Source of the DNA: an uncultured Eubacteriales bacterium
Lineage (GTDB): Bacteria; Bacillota; Clostridia; Lachnospirales; Lachnospiraceae
DNA: 64,000 nt
NCBI GenBank assembly: GCA_900545225.1
Contig: UQXZ01000009.1
Location: 3,003 to 67,002, forward strand
Reading direction: 5' to 3'
The translations under genes and the position numbers were made by a program. The notes under the pieces were generated by a model. It worked only from the letters and a program-made list of their open reading frames with translations, was not told the origin of the DNA and did no database searches. This document shows positions 17,447-26,464 of this stretch, in pieces. The first letter of the stretch is position 1, and every line of letters starts with the position of its first letter.

Positions 17447-18120
17447 ATGAATAAAAATGGAAAAATAAGTGCTTCAATGATGTGTTCATCTTTAGGTAAG
17501 TTACCTGATACAATACATTTATTTGAAGAAGAAAATATAGATTATTTACATATTGATGTAATGGATGGCAATTTCGTTACAAACATGGGGGGGGTACATC
17601 CTATGTAAAGCATATGAGAGATGTAACAGACATTCCTCTCGATATACATCTGATGATTACTAATCCAGAATATAAGCTGGAATGGTTTGATTTACAGCCT
17701 ACAGATATTGTATCAATACATGCGGAGTCAACTCAGGATATTAAAGGTGCTATTGAAGCCGTAAAGAGCTATGGATGCAAATGTACAGTTGCCATTAATC
17801 CGATTACACCGATTGATGTTCTTGAAGAAGTTTACACAATGGCTGATGGTGTAAATATTCTTCATGTTACACCGGGATTTGCAGGTCAGAAGGCAGTTGA
17901 AGGTACTGTTGAAAAGACAGGTACTGTTATTGAGAGAATAAAATCCCTCGGACTTCATGATTATATAATCGAAGTAGACGGTAATATAACATTTGAAAGA
18001 GCGAAAATTTTAAGAGACCTGGGAGCAAATATGTTTGTTGCAGGTTCATCAAGTATATTTAAGGGTGACATTTCTGACTATAGAGATAACATCCGTGAAT
18101 TGAGAAAATCAATTATCTGA
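17447..18120 (+). pseudogene. Ribulose-phosphate 3-epimerase, frame broken at a G8 tract
   Basis: Two frames together make one Rpe (PF00834-type TIM barrel). ATG 17447 starts MNKNGKISASMMCSSLGKLP and reaches the active-site segment HIDVMDGNFVTNMG. At the run of eight G (17587-17594) the frame fails and meets TAA at 17606. The other frame continues GTSYVKHMRDVTDIPLDIHLMITN to the phosphate-binding VDGNI and FVAGSSSIF end at TGA 18120. Nine or six G would give about 224 or 223 residues, normal for Rpe, which interconverts ribulose- and xylulose-5-phosphate. It is off as written. Either the run is a phase switch, the gene is decaying, or the run was misread. Confidence 0.85.
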
Positions 18121-18132
18121 CATGGGGTATTT

Positions 18133-19076
18133 ATGAAAGTTAGTGTTATTGTTACGGCTTATAATCTTATAATAAAGAAAATTATATTAGAAAACGTCTT
18201 GAAAGTGTAATTAATCAGGATTGTAATGACTGGAAACTGATAATAGTAGAGGATGGATCTACTGACAATACAAAGGAAGTTATTGAACAGTTTGTTAAGC
18301 CTTATTTAGAAAATATTACTTATAAAGATAGAATTAAACTTGTTCTGCATGGCGAAAATAATGGCTTAAATGCAGCAAAAAATATAGGCTTAGAAAATGT
18401 ATCCTGTGAATTTTTTACATTTTTAGATGGTGATGATTATTATGAGCCAAATGCAATAAGCACACTTCTCAATGCTTATTATAAAACAAATGCGGACTTG
18501 GTTATTGGTGAATTCACAAATGTTGATGAGAAAACAGGCGAAAGAGACCGTAGATCAATATTTGATAAAAGCTTTGTTATTACTGAAAATGCTACTAAAA
18601 AAATGACTAAGGTAAGAGATTTTGATGATATGTATTTTAATCCCGAATACTATCGTCACATTAAAACAGTAGTATATATTCATAAGCATATATATAACCG
18701 TAGGTGGCATATGCAATCAATGGTTAATCAGTTCAGACCAAATATTTATAAGGAAATGAGCAATTCTCTTAAGGAATATAAAAGACTAAGAGAAAAGTAT
18801 AATTTTGATCCTGAGCTTGTAAAACATCTGGCATTTCATATGATTGTCATTTTATTGAAAAATGGCATTGAGGATAATAAGAATCCTGAAAAGACTTTAA
18901 AAGAAAAGATTGATAAGTTCTGCAGATTTCTCAATAGAGAACCGCTGAGAGAGATGTGGAACTGCTTTACAGTAAAAGACGGTAATACATTTGGTACAAA
19001 GTTGAAGGTATGGGCTATAAAGAATCATAAACTTTATCAGTACTATAAGCTGAAAGATTTCAAAAACAAAATTTAA
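18133..19076 (+). pseudogene. Family 2 glycosyltransferase with single-base frameshift
   Basis: ATG 18133 starts MKVSVIVTAYNL and is thrown out of frame after codon 12. Adding one T after 18168 (CTT-AT to CTT-TAT) restores a complete GT-A glycosyltransferase: YNKENYIRKRLESVINQD, then VEDGSTDNT and the metal-binding FLDGDDYYE, ending at TAA 19076. The repaired protein is 314 residues. As written the product ends after 25 residues. The C-terminal half is Lys/Tyr-rich and unusual for the family. It is the last gene of the surface-polymer cassette, 12 bases after rpe, and would add a sugar to the glycan made there. Confidence 0.8.
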
Positions 19077-19080
19077 AGAT

Positions 19081-19126
19081 AAAGCCACATATTGTACATG
19101 TGTAACATGCAATATGTGGCTTTTTT
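19081..19126. terminator. Terminator between glycosyltransferase gene and argG
   Basis: AAAGCCACATATTG (19081-19094) pairs perfectly with CAATATGTGGCTTT (19110-19123), followed by further T. The A-rich left flank also suits leftward termination of argG. Confidence 0.9.
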
Positions 19127-19157
19127 GTTGGCAATGATAAAGAAATAAATCAGCTAA

Positions 19158-20381
19158 TTATTTATTCTCGTTCTGCTTCTTTGTTAATGCACGAACTGTC
19201 ATTGAAAGGCCGAATAAGTTGATAAATCCATTAGCATCTCTGTGATCATATAAGTCACCAGTTGTAAATGATGCGATTGACTCATTGTATAATGAGTATG
19301 GAGAAGTAGTACCAGCCTTAATGATGTTACCCTTGTAAAGCTTGAACTTAACTTCACCAGTTACATACTGCTGTGTTGACTCAACGAATGCTTCAAGAGC
19401 CTCACGAAGTGGTGTGAACCATTTTCCTTCGTATACTACCTGAGCATACTTGTTAGCAAGGTTGATCTTCTCTTCAGTTGTATCTCTGTCAAGAATAAGC
19501 TCTTCAAGCTGCTGATGTGCTTCGTAAAGGATTGTTCCACCTGGTGTTTCATATACACCACGAGACTTCATACCAACAACTCTGTTCTCAACGATATCTA
19601 CAATACCGATACCGTGCTTTCCACCGATCTTGTTAAGTCTGCGGATGATGTCTGAGAGCTTCATTTCCTTGCCATTAAGAGCAACAGGCTTACCCTTTTC
19701 AAACTTAATTGTAATATACTCTGGCTCTGTTGGAGCATCTTCAGGAGTGTTTGAAAGAACGAGTAAGTGCTTATAGTTTGGCTCACTTGCAGGATCTTCA
19801 AGTTCAAGACCTTCATGTGAAATATGCCAGATGTTTCTATCTCTACTGTATGAGTTGTCATTTGATGAGAATGGAAGATCAATTCCGTGATCTCTACAGT
19901 ACTGAATTTCGTCTTCACGAGATTCAAGATTCCACTTGTCATCACGCCATGGAGCGATGATCTTGATTTCTGGAGCAAGAGCCTTAACTGTTAATTCGAA
20001 ACGAACCTGGTCGTTACCCTTACCTGTTGCTCCGTGACAGATTGCTGTAGCACCTTCAGCCTGTGCAATCTCAACAAGTCTCTTAGCGATAAGAGGTCTT
20101 GCCATACTTGTACCTAAAAGATACTTGTTCTCATATACTGCATGAGCCTTGATACATGGAAGAATGTAGTCATCACAGAATTCATCTGTTAAATCTTCGA
20201 TGTAAAGCTTAGAAGCACCTGAAGCAAGAGCTCTTTCTTCAAGACCATCAAGCTCCTCTTCCTGACCTACGTCAGCACATACGCAGATAACTTCTGCATC
20301 GTTGTAATTTTCCTTAAGCCAAGGAATAATTGTTGTTGTGTCTAATCCGCCAGAATAGGCAAGAACTATTTTTTCTTTCAT
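19158..20381 (-). CDS. argG: Argininosuccinate synthase
   Basis: Joins citrulline and aspartate with ATP to argininosuccinate, the seventh step of arginine synthesis. The 407-residue enzyme begins MKEKIVLAYSGGLDTT with the PP-loop ATP motif SGGLDT. CHGATGKGNDQVRFE and FPNSLNPEDA-type citrulline-contact blocks (here DLPFSSNDNSYSRD, WHISHEGLELEDP) follow. Length is typical. It is transcribed leftward, divergent from argCJBD, across a gap with ARG boxes; argH lies alone at 52047. AAAGGA precedes the start. Confidence 0.97.
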   Translation of the reverse strand: MKEKIVLAYSGGLDTTTIIPWLKENYNDAEVICVCADVGQEEELDGLEERALASGASKLYIEDLTDEFCDDYILPCIKAHAVYENKYLLGTSMARPLIAKRLVEIAQAEGATAICHGATGKGNDQVRFELTVKALAPEIKIIAPWRDDKWNLESREDEIQYCRDHGIDLPFSSNDNSYSRDRNIWHISHEGLELEDPASEPNYKHLLVLSNTPEDAPTEPEYITIKFEKGKPVALNGKEMKLSDIIRRLNKIGGKHGIGIVDIVENRVVGMKSRGVYETPGGTILYEAHQQLEELILDRDTTEEKINLANKYAQVVYEGKWFTPLREALEAFVESTQQYVTGEVKFKLYKGNIIKAGTTSPYSLYNESIASFTTGDLYDHRDANGFINLFGLSMTVRALTKKQNENK

Positions 20382-20414
20382 TTTTACATGTCCTTTCTAA
20401 ATATATTTCCATAT

Positions 20415-20443
20415 ATAATAATACAGGGCTAACATAATTTCAA
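20415..20443 (-). promoter_or_regulatory. argG promoter
   Basis: On the left-going strand TTGAAA (20443-20438) and TATTAT (20420-20415) are separated by 17 bases. The start of transcription would fall near 20408, about 27 bases before the argG ATG. The first ARG box lies immediately upstream of this -35. Confidence 0.55.
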
Positions 20444-20447
20444 TGTT

Positions 20448-20507
20448 AATGTATAAAAATGCATAAAATGCAATAAAAATACATTTAAGTGCATAATTAT
20501 AAATTCA
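20448..20507. promoter_or_regulatory. Tandem ARG boxes (ArgR/AhrC operators)
   Basis: Box 1, TGTATAAAAATGCA (20450-20463), fits the ArgR half-site palindrome TGNAT-W4-ATNCA exactly. Box 2, TGCAATAAAAATACA (20469-20483), fits with one extra base. A weaker third copy, TGCATAATTATAAATTCA, is at 20490-20507. The centres are about 20 bases apart, the usual spacing for hexameric ArgR. They lie between the divergent argG and argC promoters, so arginine-dependent repression of both units is likely. Confidence 0.75.
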
Positions 20508-20537
20508 AAACACAAATGTCGAATTATTAGAATTGCC

Positions 20538-20565
20538 TTTACAATGATAAATAAGTTGTTATAAT
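20538..20565 (+). promoter_or_regulatory. argCJBD promoter
   Basis: TTTACA (20538-20543), 16 bases, TATAAT (20560-20565). Transcription would begin near 20572, and AAAGGAGG at 20619 region then serves argC. Confidence 0.7.
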
Positions 20566-20637
20566 TTAAAAAATAGGGTTAAAAATATAGTGATTAATTA
20601 TTCATAGAGCCTTCGCTCAAAGGAGGATAAATATATT

Positions 20638-21681
20638 ATGATAAAAGTTGGAATAATCGGTGCGACAGGATATGCCGGTAATGAACTTGTAAGAATTCTC
20701 GTAAATCATCCTGAAGTAGAGATAAAATGGCTCGGTTCAAAGTCATATGACGGTGAAAAATATTCAGATATATATAGAAATACATTTGAAATTATAGACG
20801 GTATCTGCACAGCTAAAACTCTTGAAGAGATTTCTGAAGATGTAGATGTAATCTTTACTGCAACACCACAGGGATATTTAGCAGGCCTTCTTACAGATAA
20901 GGTTTTGGAAAATGCTAAAATCATCGACCTTAGTGCTGACTTTAGATTAAAGGACGTAGATATTTATGAAGAGTGGTACAAGATTGATCATAAGAGACCT
21001 GACTTAATTGATGAAGCAGTTTACGGACTCTGCGAGATCAACAGAGATAAGATAACACCTGAGACACGTATTATTGCTAATCCTGGCTGTTACACAACAA
21101 CATCTATCCTTACATTGTATCCAATGGTAAAAGAGGGTGTTATTGATCCTAATACTATTATTATAGATGCAAAGAGCGGTACTACAGGTGCAGGACGTAA
21201 GGCAGTAACTGCAAATCTTTTCTGTGAAGTAAACGAAAGCATGAAGGCATACGGTGTAGGTACTCACAGACACACACCTGAAATAGAAGAGCAGCTTGGA
21301 TATGCATGTGGTCTAGATATTAAGCTTATATTTACTCCTCACCTTGTTCCAATGAACAGAGGAATTATAGCAACATGCTATGCAAATCTTTCTAAGGACA
21401 TTTCTGAAGAAGAAATCAGAGATATTTACAATAAATATTATAAGGATGAGAAGTTTGTCCGTGTTCTTGATAAAGGTGTTGTTCCTGAAACAAGATTTAC
21501 AAAGGGTTCTAACTATGTGGATGTTAACTTCTTCATTGAAAAGAGAACTAACAGACTCATTATGATTGGTACTCTCGACAACATCGTTAAAGGTGCTGCA
21601 GGACAGGCTGTTCAGAACATGAATATTTTATTCGGATTGAAGGAAGACACAGGACTTAACCTTGTTCCTTCTATTGTTTAA
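20638..21681 (+). CDS. argC: N-acetyl-gamma-glutamyl-phosphate reductase
   Basis: Third step of ornithine synthesis: NADPH reduction of N-acetylglutamyl phosphate to the semialdehyde. The 347-residue protein has the Rossmann motif GATGYAGNEL at the N-terminus and the catalytic Cys151 in NPGCYTT. SGTTGAGRK, GTHRHTPEIEEQLG and TPHLVPMNRG complete the family signature. It opens the argC-J-B-D operon behind a good promoter and ARG boxes. Confidence 0.97.
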   Translation: MIKVGIIGATGYAGNELVRILVNHPEVEIKWLGSKSYDGEKYSDIYRNTFEIIDGICTAKTLEEISEDVDVIFTATPQGYLAGLLTDKVLENAKIIDLSADFRLKDVDIYEEWYKIDHKRPDLIDEAVYGLCEINRDKITPETRIIANPGCYTTTSILTLYPMVKEGVIDPNTIIIDAKSGTTGAGRKAVTANLFCEVNESMKAYGVGTHRHTPEIEEQLGYACGLDIKLIFTPHLVPMNRGIIATCYANLSKDISEEEIRDIYNKYYKDEKFVRVLDKGVVPETRFTKGSNYVDVNFFIEKRTNRLIMIGTLDNIVKGAAGQAVQNMNILFGLKEDTGLNLVPSIV

Positions 21682-21782
21682 TACATAGGCTATTCTATAA
21701 ATATCAATTAGTAGTAGAATATTTAAAGAATGTTAATTATATAAAAAAGATTATTTTAGATTTTTATCATAGAGGTGATTAA

Positions 21783-23021
21783 ATGGAAATGAATAACGAA
21801 ACAGGAGTAGCTAAGGGAATTCTTGCTCCTAAGGGATTCGAAGCTGCATACACAAGTGCAGGTATTAAGAAGAACAATGCTCTCGATATGGCGCTTATTT
21901 ACTCTGAGACACCATGTATCGCAGCTGGTACATTTACAAGAAACAGAGTTTTCGCAGCTCCTGTTCAGTGGGACAGAGGATTAATCCAAACTTCACCATG
22001 CTTTAACGCAATCGTAGTTAACGCAGGTGTTGCAAATGCATGTACAGGAGAAAAGGGTTTACAGGACTGTAAGGATACAGCAGAAGCTGTTGCAAAGAAC
22101 ATTCCATGTAATCCTGAAAATGTTTTAATCTGCTCAACAGGTGTTATCGGTGCAAATCTTCCAATGGATAAGATTAAGTCAGGTATCGAGGCAATGGCTA
22201 AGACACTTTCATCAAATCCTGAAAACGGACATGGTGCTGCTAAGGCTATCATGACTACAGATACAAGACCTAAGGAAGTTTCTATTACAGTAGATATTGA
22301 TGGAACTCCTGTTACTATCGGTGGTATGTGTAAGGGTGCAGGAATGATTCATCCTAACATGGCTACAATGCTTTGCTTTGTAACAACAGACGTACTTATT
22401 AAGAAAAAGCTTCTTACAACAGCTTTTAAGGAAGTTATTGATGATTCATTTAACATGATCTCAGTTGACGGCGATACATCAACAAATGATACAGCTATTG
22501 TTCTTGCTAATGGTAAGGCTGAAAATAAGATTATTGATAGCAAGAATGAATCATATGAGACATTTAAGAGAGCTCTCAGACATGTATGTACTGAGCTTGC
22601 AAAGATGATCGCAGGTGACGGCGAAGGCTGTACAGCCCTTATTGAGGCAACAGTTTGCAATGCCAAGACAAGAGATGATGCAAGAACACTTGCTAAATCT
22701 ATTGTTACATCATCACTTACAAAGGCTGCTGTATTTGGCCATGACGCTAACTGGGGAAGAATCCTTGCAGCCATGGGATACTCAGGTGTTGATTTTGATC
22801 CTGAGATTGTAGACATTTTTGTAAGCAGTAACAACGGCAGATTACAGCTTGTTAAAGATGGTATTGCAACAGATTATTCAGAAGATGAAGCAACAAGTAT
22901 TCTTTCAGGTAATCCTGTAATTATTACAGCGGACATTAAGAAGGGCGGCGAAACAGCAACTGCCTGGGGATGTGACCTTACATTAGAATACGTAAAGATA
23001 AATGCAGATTATAGAAGTTAA
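21783..23021 (+). CDS. argJ: Glutamate N-acetyltransferase / amino-acid acetyltransferase
   Basis: Transfers acetyl from N-acetylornithine to glutamate, closing the acetyl cycle; many members also use acetyl-CoA. The 412-residue precursor has the self-cleavage site MAT-MLCF, with Thr195 the predicted new N-terminal nucleophile, splitting it into alpha and beta chains. SVDGDTSTNDT and the C-terminal TAWGCDLT are conserved. With argJ present, a separate argA or argE is not required for the pathway, and none is in the window. The start lies 101 bases after argC, with GAGGTG upstream. Confidence 0.96.
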   Translation: MEMNNETGVAKGILAPKGFEAAYTSAGIKKNNALDMALIYSETPCIAAGTFTRNRVFAAPVQWDRGLIQTSPCFNAIVVNAGVANACTGEKGLQDCKDTAEAVAKNIPCNPENVLICSTGVIGANLPMDKIKSGIEAMAKTLSSNPENGHGAAKAIMTTDTRPKEVSITVDIDGTPVTIGGMCKGAGMIHPNMATMLCFVTTDVLIKKKLLTTAFKEVIDDSFNMISVDGDTSTNDTAIVLANGKAENKIIDSKNESYETFKRALRHVCTELAKMIAGDGEGCTALIEATVCNAKTRDDARTLAKSIVTSSLTKAAVFGHDANWGRILAAMGYSGVDFDPEIVDIFVSSNNGRLQLVKDGIATDYSEDEATSILSGNPVIITADIKKGGETATAWGCDLTLEYVKINADYRS

Positions 23022-23059
23022 TTATTAAAGACATGATTAAATACAGAGGTAATAATACA

Positions 23060-23953
23060 ATGTACGACGATGTAGAAAAGAACAGGGCCGAGGTGCTTAT
23101 TGAAGCACTCCCTTACATACGATATTTTCATGAAAAGATTATCGTTGTTAAGTACGGCGGAAGTGTAATGGACAGCGAGTCATTATCTGATAAATTAATT
23201 GAAGATATTGCACTTCTTAAATCCGTAGGATTTCGCCCTGTTATTGTACATGGTGGCGGTAAGGAAATCAGTAAATGGGTTAAAATGAGCGGTCATGAAG
23301 TTAAGTTTATTAACGGCTTCAGATACACAGATAAGACAACAATCGACATCGCTCAGATGGTTCTTAACAAGATTAATAAGGATCTAGTAAGAAGACTCAG
23401 CAAGCTTGGTGTAAAGGCAATCGGTATCAGTGGCCAGGACGGAAAAATGCTTCATGTTAAGAAGAAGGAAATGGCTGACGGTAAGGATTTAGGATTCGTA
23501 GGTCAGATTGATCACGTTGATTCTGAGATTATTAAGAATATTCTCGACAGAGACTATGTTCCAATCATTTGTCCAATCGGATATGATGATGAATATCTTC
23601 CTTATAACATCAATGCTGATGATGCTGCTTACTCAGTTGCAACATCTCTTAAGGCTGCAAAGCTTGCATTCTTAACAGACGTTGAGGGACTTTACAGTGA
23701 CTTTAACGACAAGAGCACATTAATTTCTGAAATCAGAATTGATGATGCAAAGGCTCTTTTACAGTCAGGTGATATTAAGGGCGGTATGATTCCTAAGTTA
23801 ACTAACTGTATCAGTGCTATTGAAAAGGGAGTTTCAAGAGTCCATATTCTTGACGGTCGTATCCCTCATTCACTTCTTCTTGAAATCTTCACTAATAAGG
23901 GTGTTGGTACAGCTATTATCGGCAACAATGAAGAGAAATTCATGAAGGACTAA
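23060..23953 (+). CDS. argB: Acetylglutamate kinase
   Basis: Phosphorylates N-acetylglutamate, normally the arginine-controlled step. The 297-residue amino acid kinase fold shows IIVVKYGGSVM, the VHGGGKEI loop, NGFRYTD and ININADDAAYSVA motifs. ATG 23060 is preferred over ATG 23033 because AGAGGT stands nine bases before it and the N-terminus then matches the family (VEKNRAEVLIEALPYI). The amphipathic N-terminal helix of the type seen in arginine-inhibited hexameric enzymes appears present, but this is inference. It follows argJ in the operon. Confidence 0.96.
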   Translation: MYDDVEKNRAEVLIEALPYIRYFHEKIIVVKYGGSVMDSESLSDKLIEDIALLKSVGFRPVIVHGGGKEISKWVKMSGHEVKFINGFRYTDKTTIDIAQMVLNKINKDLVRRLSKLGVKAIGISGQDGKMLHVKKKEMADGKDLGFVGQIDHVDSEIIKNILDRDYVPIICPIGYDDEYLPYNINADDAAYSVATSLKAAKLAFLTDVEGLYSDFNDKSTLISEIRIDDAKALLQSGDIKGGMIPKLTNCISAIEKGVSRVHILDGRIPHSLLLEIFTNKGVGTAIIGNNEEKFMKD

Positions 23954-24021
23954 TTATACGACATAAGTTAAACACAGAAATTATTATGTAGAATTTTAAT
24001 TCTCATATTAAGGAGTTACAT

Positions 24022-25218
24022 ATGAATACAAAGGAAATTATGGAATGTGCTGACGAGCATTTAGTCCATGTATATAACAGATATAAGATCGTGTTAGATC
24101 ACGGTGACGGAGTTTATTTATATGACAAGGACGGCAAGGATTATCTTGATTTCGGTGCCGGAATTGCCGTATATGCATTTGGATATAACAACAAAGAATT
24201 CAACGATGCTTTAAAAGCACAGATTGATAAGCTTATCCACACATCTAACTTATTCTACAACGAGCCTGCAGCAGAAGCAGCAAAGGCTCTTACAGAAGTA
24301 ACAGGTATGGACAAGGTGTTCTTTACAAACTCAGGAACAGAAGCTATTGAAGGTGCTGTAAAGGTAGCTAAGAAGTACGGACATTTAAAGACAGGAAGCA
24401 ATGATAACGAAATTATCGCATTTTCACATTCATTCCATGGCCGTTCTATGGGTGCTTTATCAGTAACAGGCAACATGGCATACCAGACACCTTTCGGTCC
24501 GCTTATTCCTGATATTAAGTTTGCTGAATACAACAATTTAGACAGTGTTAAGGCTCTTATTACAGATAAGACATGTGCAATCATCCTTGAGACAGTTCAG
24601 GGTGAGGGTGGTATTTATCCTGCAGATAAGGAATTCTTAGAGGGCTTAAGAGCGTTATGTGATGAGCATGACATGCTTCTTATGCTTGATGAGATTCAGT
24701 GTGGTCTTGGAAGAACAGGTTCAATGTACGCATACCAGCAGTACGGTGTAATGCCTGATGTTATTACAACAGCCAAGGCTTTAGGTCAGGGACTTCCGGT
24801 TGGTGCATTCCTTACAAGAGGAAAGGCAAATGACGTTCTTGTTCCCGGTGATCATGGTTCAACATACGGTGGTAATCCACTTGCAGGAGCTGCAGTTCTT
24901 AAGACTCTTGAAATGTTTAAGACACGTGACATTGTAAAACATGTAAATGAAACAGCACCTTACTTTGAGCAGAAGCTTGAAGAGCTTGTTGAAAAGCATG
25001 AGATAGTAACAGGAAGACGAGGAAGAGGATTCATGCAGGGAATCACAGTAACAGTTTCTCCTTCAACTATTATTAATAAGGCAATTGAAAACGGATTAAT
25101 CGTATTTTCTGCAGGACATGATGTTGTTCGTTTTGTACCACCTCTTGTAATTACAAAAGAAGATATCGATGAAATGATTGTACGTTTAGACAAGGCTATA
25201 TCAGAGGTAGAAAAGTAA
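24022..25218 (+). CDS. argD: Acetylornithine aminotransferase
   Basis: PLP-dependent transfer of the amino group from glutamate to N-acetylglutamate semialdehyde, giving N-acetylornithine. The 398-residue class III aminotransferase shows NSGTEAIEGAVK, SFHGRSMGALS, MLDEIQCGLGRTG and the PLP-lysine region TTAKALGQGLPVGA. GAFLTRG and the STYGGNPLA motif follow. AAGGAG precedes the ATG. The stop codon is followed directly by the pheA ATG with no gap. Confidence 0.97.
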   Translation: MNTKEIMECADEHLVHVYNRYKIVLDHGDGVYLYDKDGKDYLDFGAGIAVYAFGYNNKEFNDALKAQIDKLIHTSNLFYNEPAAEAAKALTEVTGMDKVFFTNSGTEAIEGAVKVAKKYGHLKTGSNDNEIIAFSHSFHGRSMGALSVTGNMAYQTPFGPLIPDIKFAEYNNLDSVKALITDKTCAIILETVQGEGGIYPADKEFLEGLRALCDEHDMLLMLDEIQCGLGRTGSMYAYQQYGVMPDVITTAKALGQGLPVGAFLTRGKANDVLVPGDHGSTYGGNPLAGAAVLKTLEMFKTRDIVKHVNETAPYFEQKLEELVEKHEIVTGRRGRGFMQGITVTVSPSTIINKAIENGLIVFSAGHDVVRFVPPLVITKEDIDEMIVRLDKAISEVEK

Positions 25219-26349
25219 ATGTCAGACTTATCTAAAATCAGAGAAGAAATTGATGCAACAGACAAGGAGATAATCAAGTTACTTGAAAAGAGGATTGGAT
25301 TATCTAAGGAAGTTGCCATCGATAAAATTAAAACCGGAAAGAAAATATTTGATAAGGGAAGAGAGATTGAAAAACTCGATTCTGTTAAAAATATTGTAAG
25401 TGATCCTGCAAATGCTTCTGATATTGCAAAGCTCTATGAACAGATTATGTCAGGAAGCAGAAAGATTCAGTATAGAATTCTTGAAGAAGAAGGCCAGTCA
25501 ATGCTTTTCCCATATGACATTATGGATGAAGTACCAAATAAAAATATTAAGGTGGCCTATCAGGGTATTCCCGGAGCATATGCTCATATAGCATTAAGAC
25601 AGTTCTTTGGAACAGATATATTTGAATTCAACGTACCTACATGGAAGGAAGCATTTAATGCCGCTGCCAACGGTAGTGTTGATTACGCAATAGTTCCTAT
25701 TGATAACTCTACAGCCGGCAGTGTAGTTGAAGTATATGACTTGTTCAACGAATTCCAGGTTTATATCGTAGCTGAAGAATTTGTAAAGATTGAGCATGCT
25801 CTTTTAGCTTTACCCGGAACTAAGTTATCTGATATTAAAACTGTTATTTCTCATCCACAGGGACTTATGCAGTGTAAGAAATTCCTTGAAGGACATCAGG
25901 ACTGGCGTAGAAAGACATGTTCTAATACAGCCATTTCAGCAAAGATGGTTAAAGAGGAAGAGGATAAGACTCAGGCTGCGATTGCAAGTGTTGAGGCAGG
26001 AAAGATTTACGGGCTTGAACCAATTGCAACATGCATCAATCAGGAAGCAAAGAATACAACAAGATTTGTTGTATTATCAAATAAGAGACGCTTCTTAAAG
26101 AGTGCCAATAAGGTAAGTATTGAAATTGAAACTCTTAACGAAAAGGGTGCTTTATACAACATTTTAAGTCCTATCGTATATAACGACTTAAATATGATGA
26201 AATTAGAGTCAAGACCTTTAAAGGGAAGTGAATGGAATTCAAGATTTTACTGTGATTTTGAAGGAAATCTCGCTGATTCAAGAGTAAGAGATGCGCTTAG
26301 AGGTATATATGAAGAAAGTACAAGTATGAGATTACTTGGTAACTATTGA
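25219..26349 (+). CDS. pheA: Bifunctional chorismate mutase/prephenate dehydratase
   Basis: Makes phenylpyruvate from chorismate for phenylalanine synthesis. The 376-residue protein has an AroQ-type chorismate mutase (residues 1-90, with IREEIDATDKEIIKLLEKR), the dehydratase domain (about 110-285, with AYQGIPGAYAH, PIDNSTAGSV and the TTRFVVL strand containing the catalytic Thr), and a C-terminal ACT domain (about 298-376) with the ESRP motif for phenylalanine feedback. It abuts argD without a gap, so it probably rides on the arg operon, an odd coupling of arginine and phenylalanine synthesis. Confidence 0.95.
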   Translation: MSDLSKIREEIDATDKEIIKLLEKRIGLSKEVAIDKIKTGKKIFDKGREIEKLDSVKNIVSDPANASDIAKLYEQIMSGSRKIQYRILEEEGQSMLFPYDIMDEVPNKNIKVAYQGIPGAYAHIALRQFFGTDIFEFNVPTWKEAFNAAANGSVDYAIVPIDNSTAGSVVEVYDLFNEFQVYIVAEEFVKIEHALLALPGTKLSDIKTVISHPQGLMQCKKFLEGHQDWRRKTCSNTAISAKMVKEEEDKTQAAIASVEAGKIYGLEPIATCINQEAKNTTRFVVLSNKRRFLKSANKVSIEIETLNEKGALYNILSPIVYNDLNMMKLESRPLKGSEWNSRFYCDFEGNLADSRVRDALRGIYEESTSMRLLGNY

Positions 26350-26464
26350 TAATTTATTAATTTTATACAATGTTAAACATGCTTTTATGATTGCATAATT
26401 ATAGAAAGCTATATACAATTAGGGTGTTTTGATTAATATCTAAATATATTTTAAGAGGTAAGTT

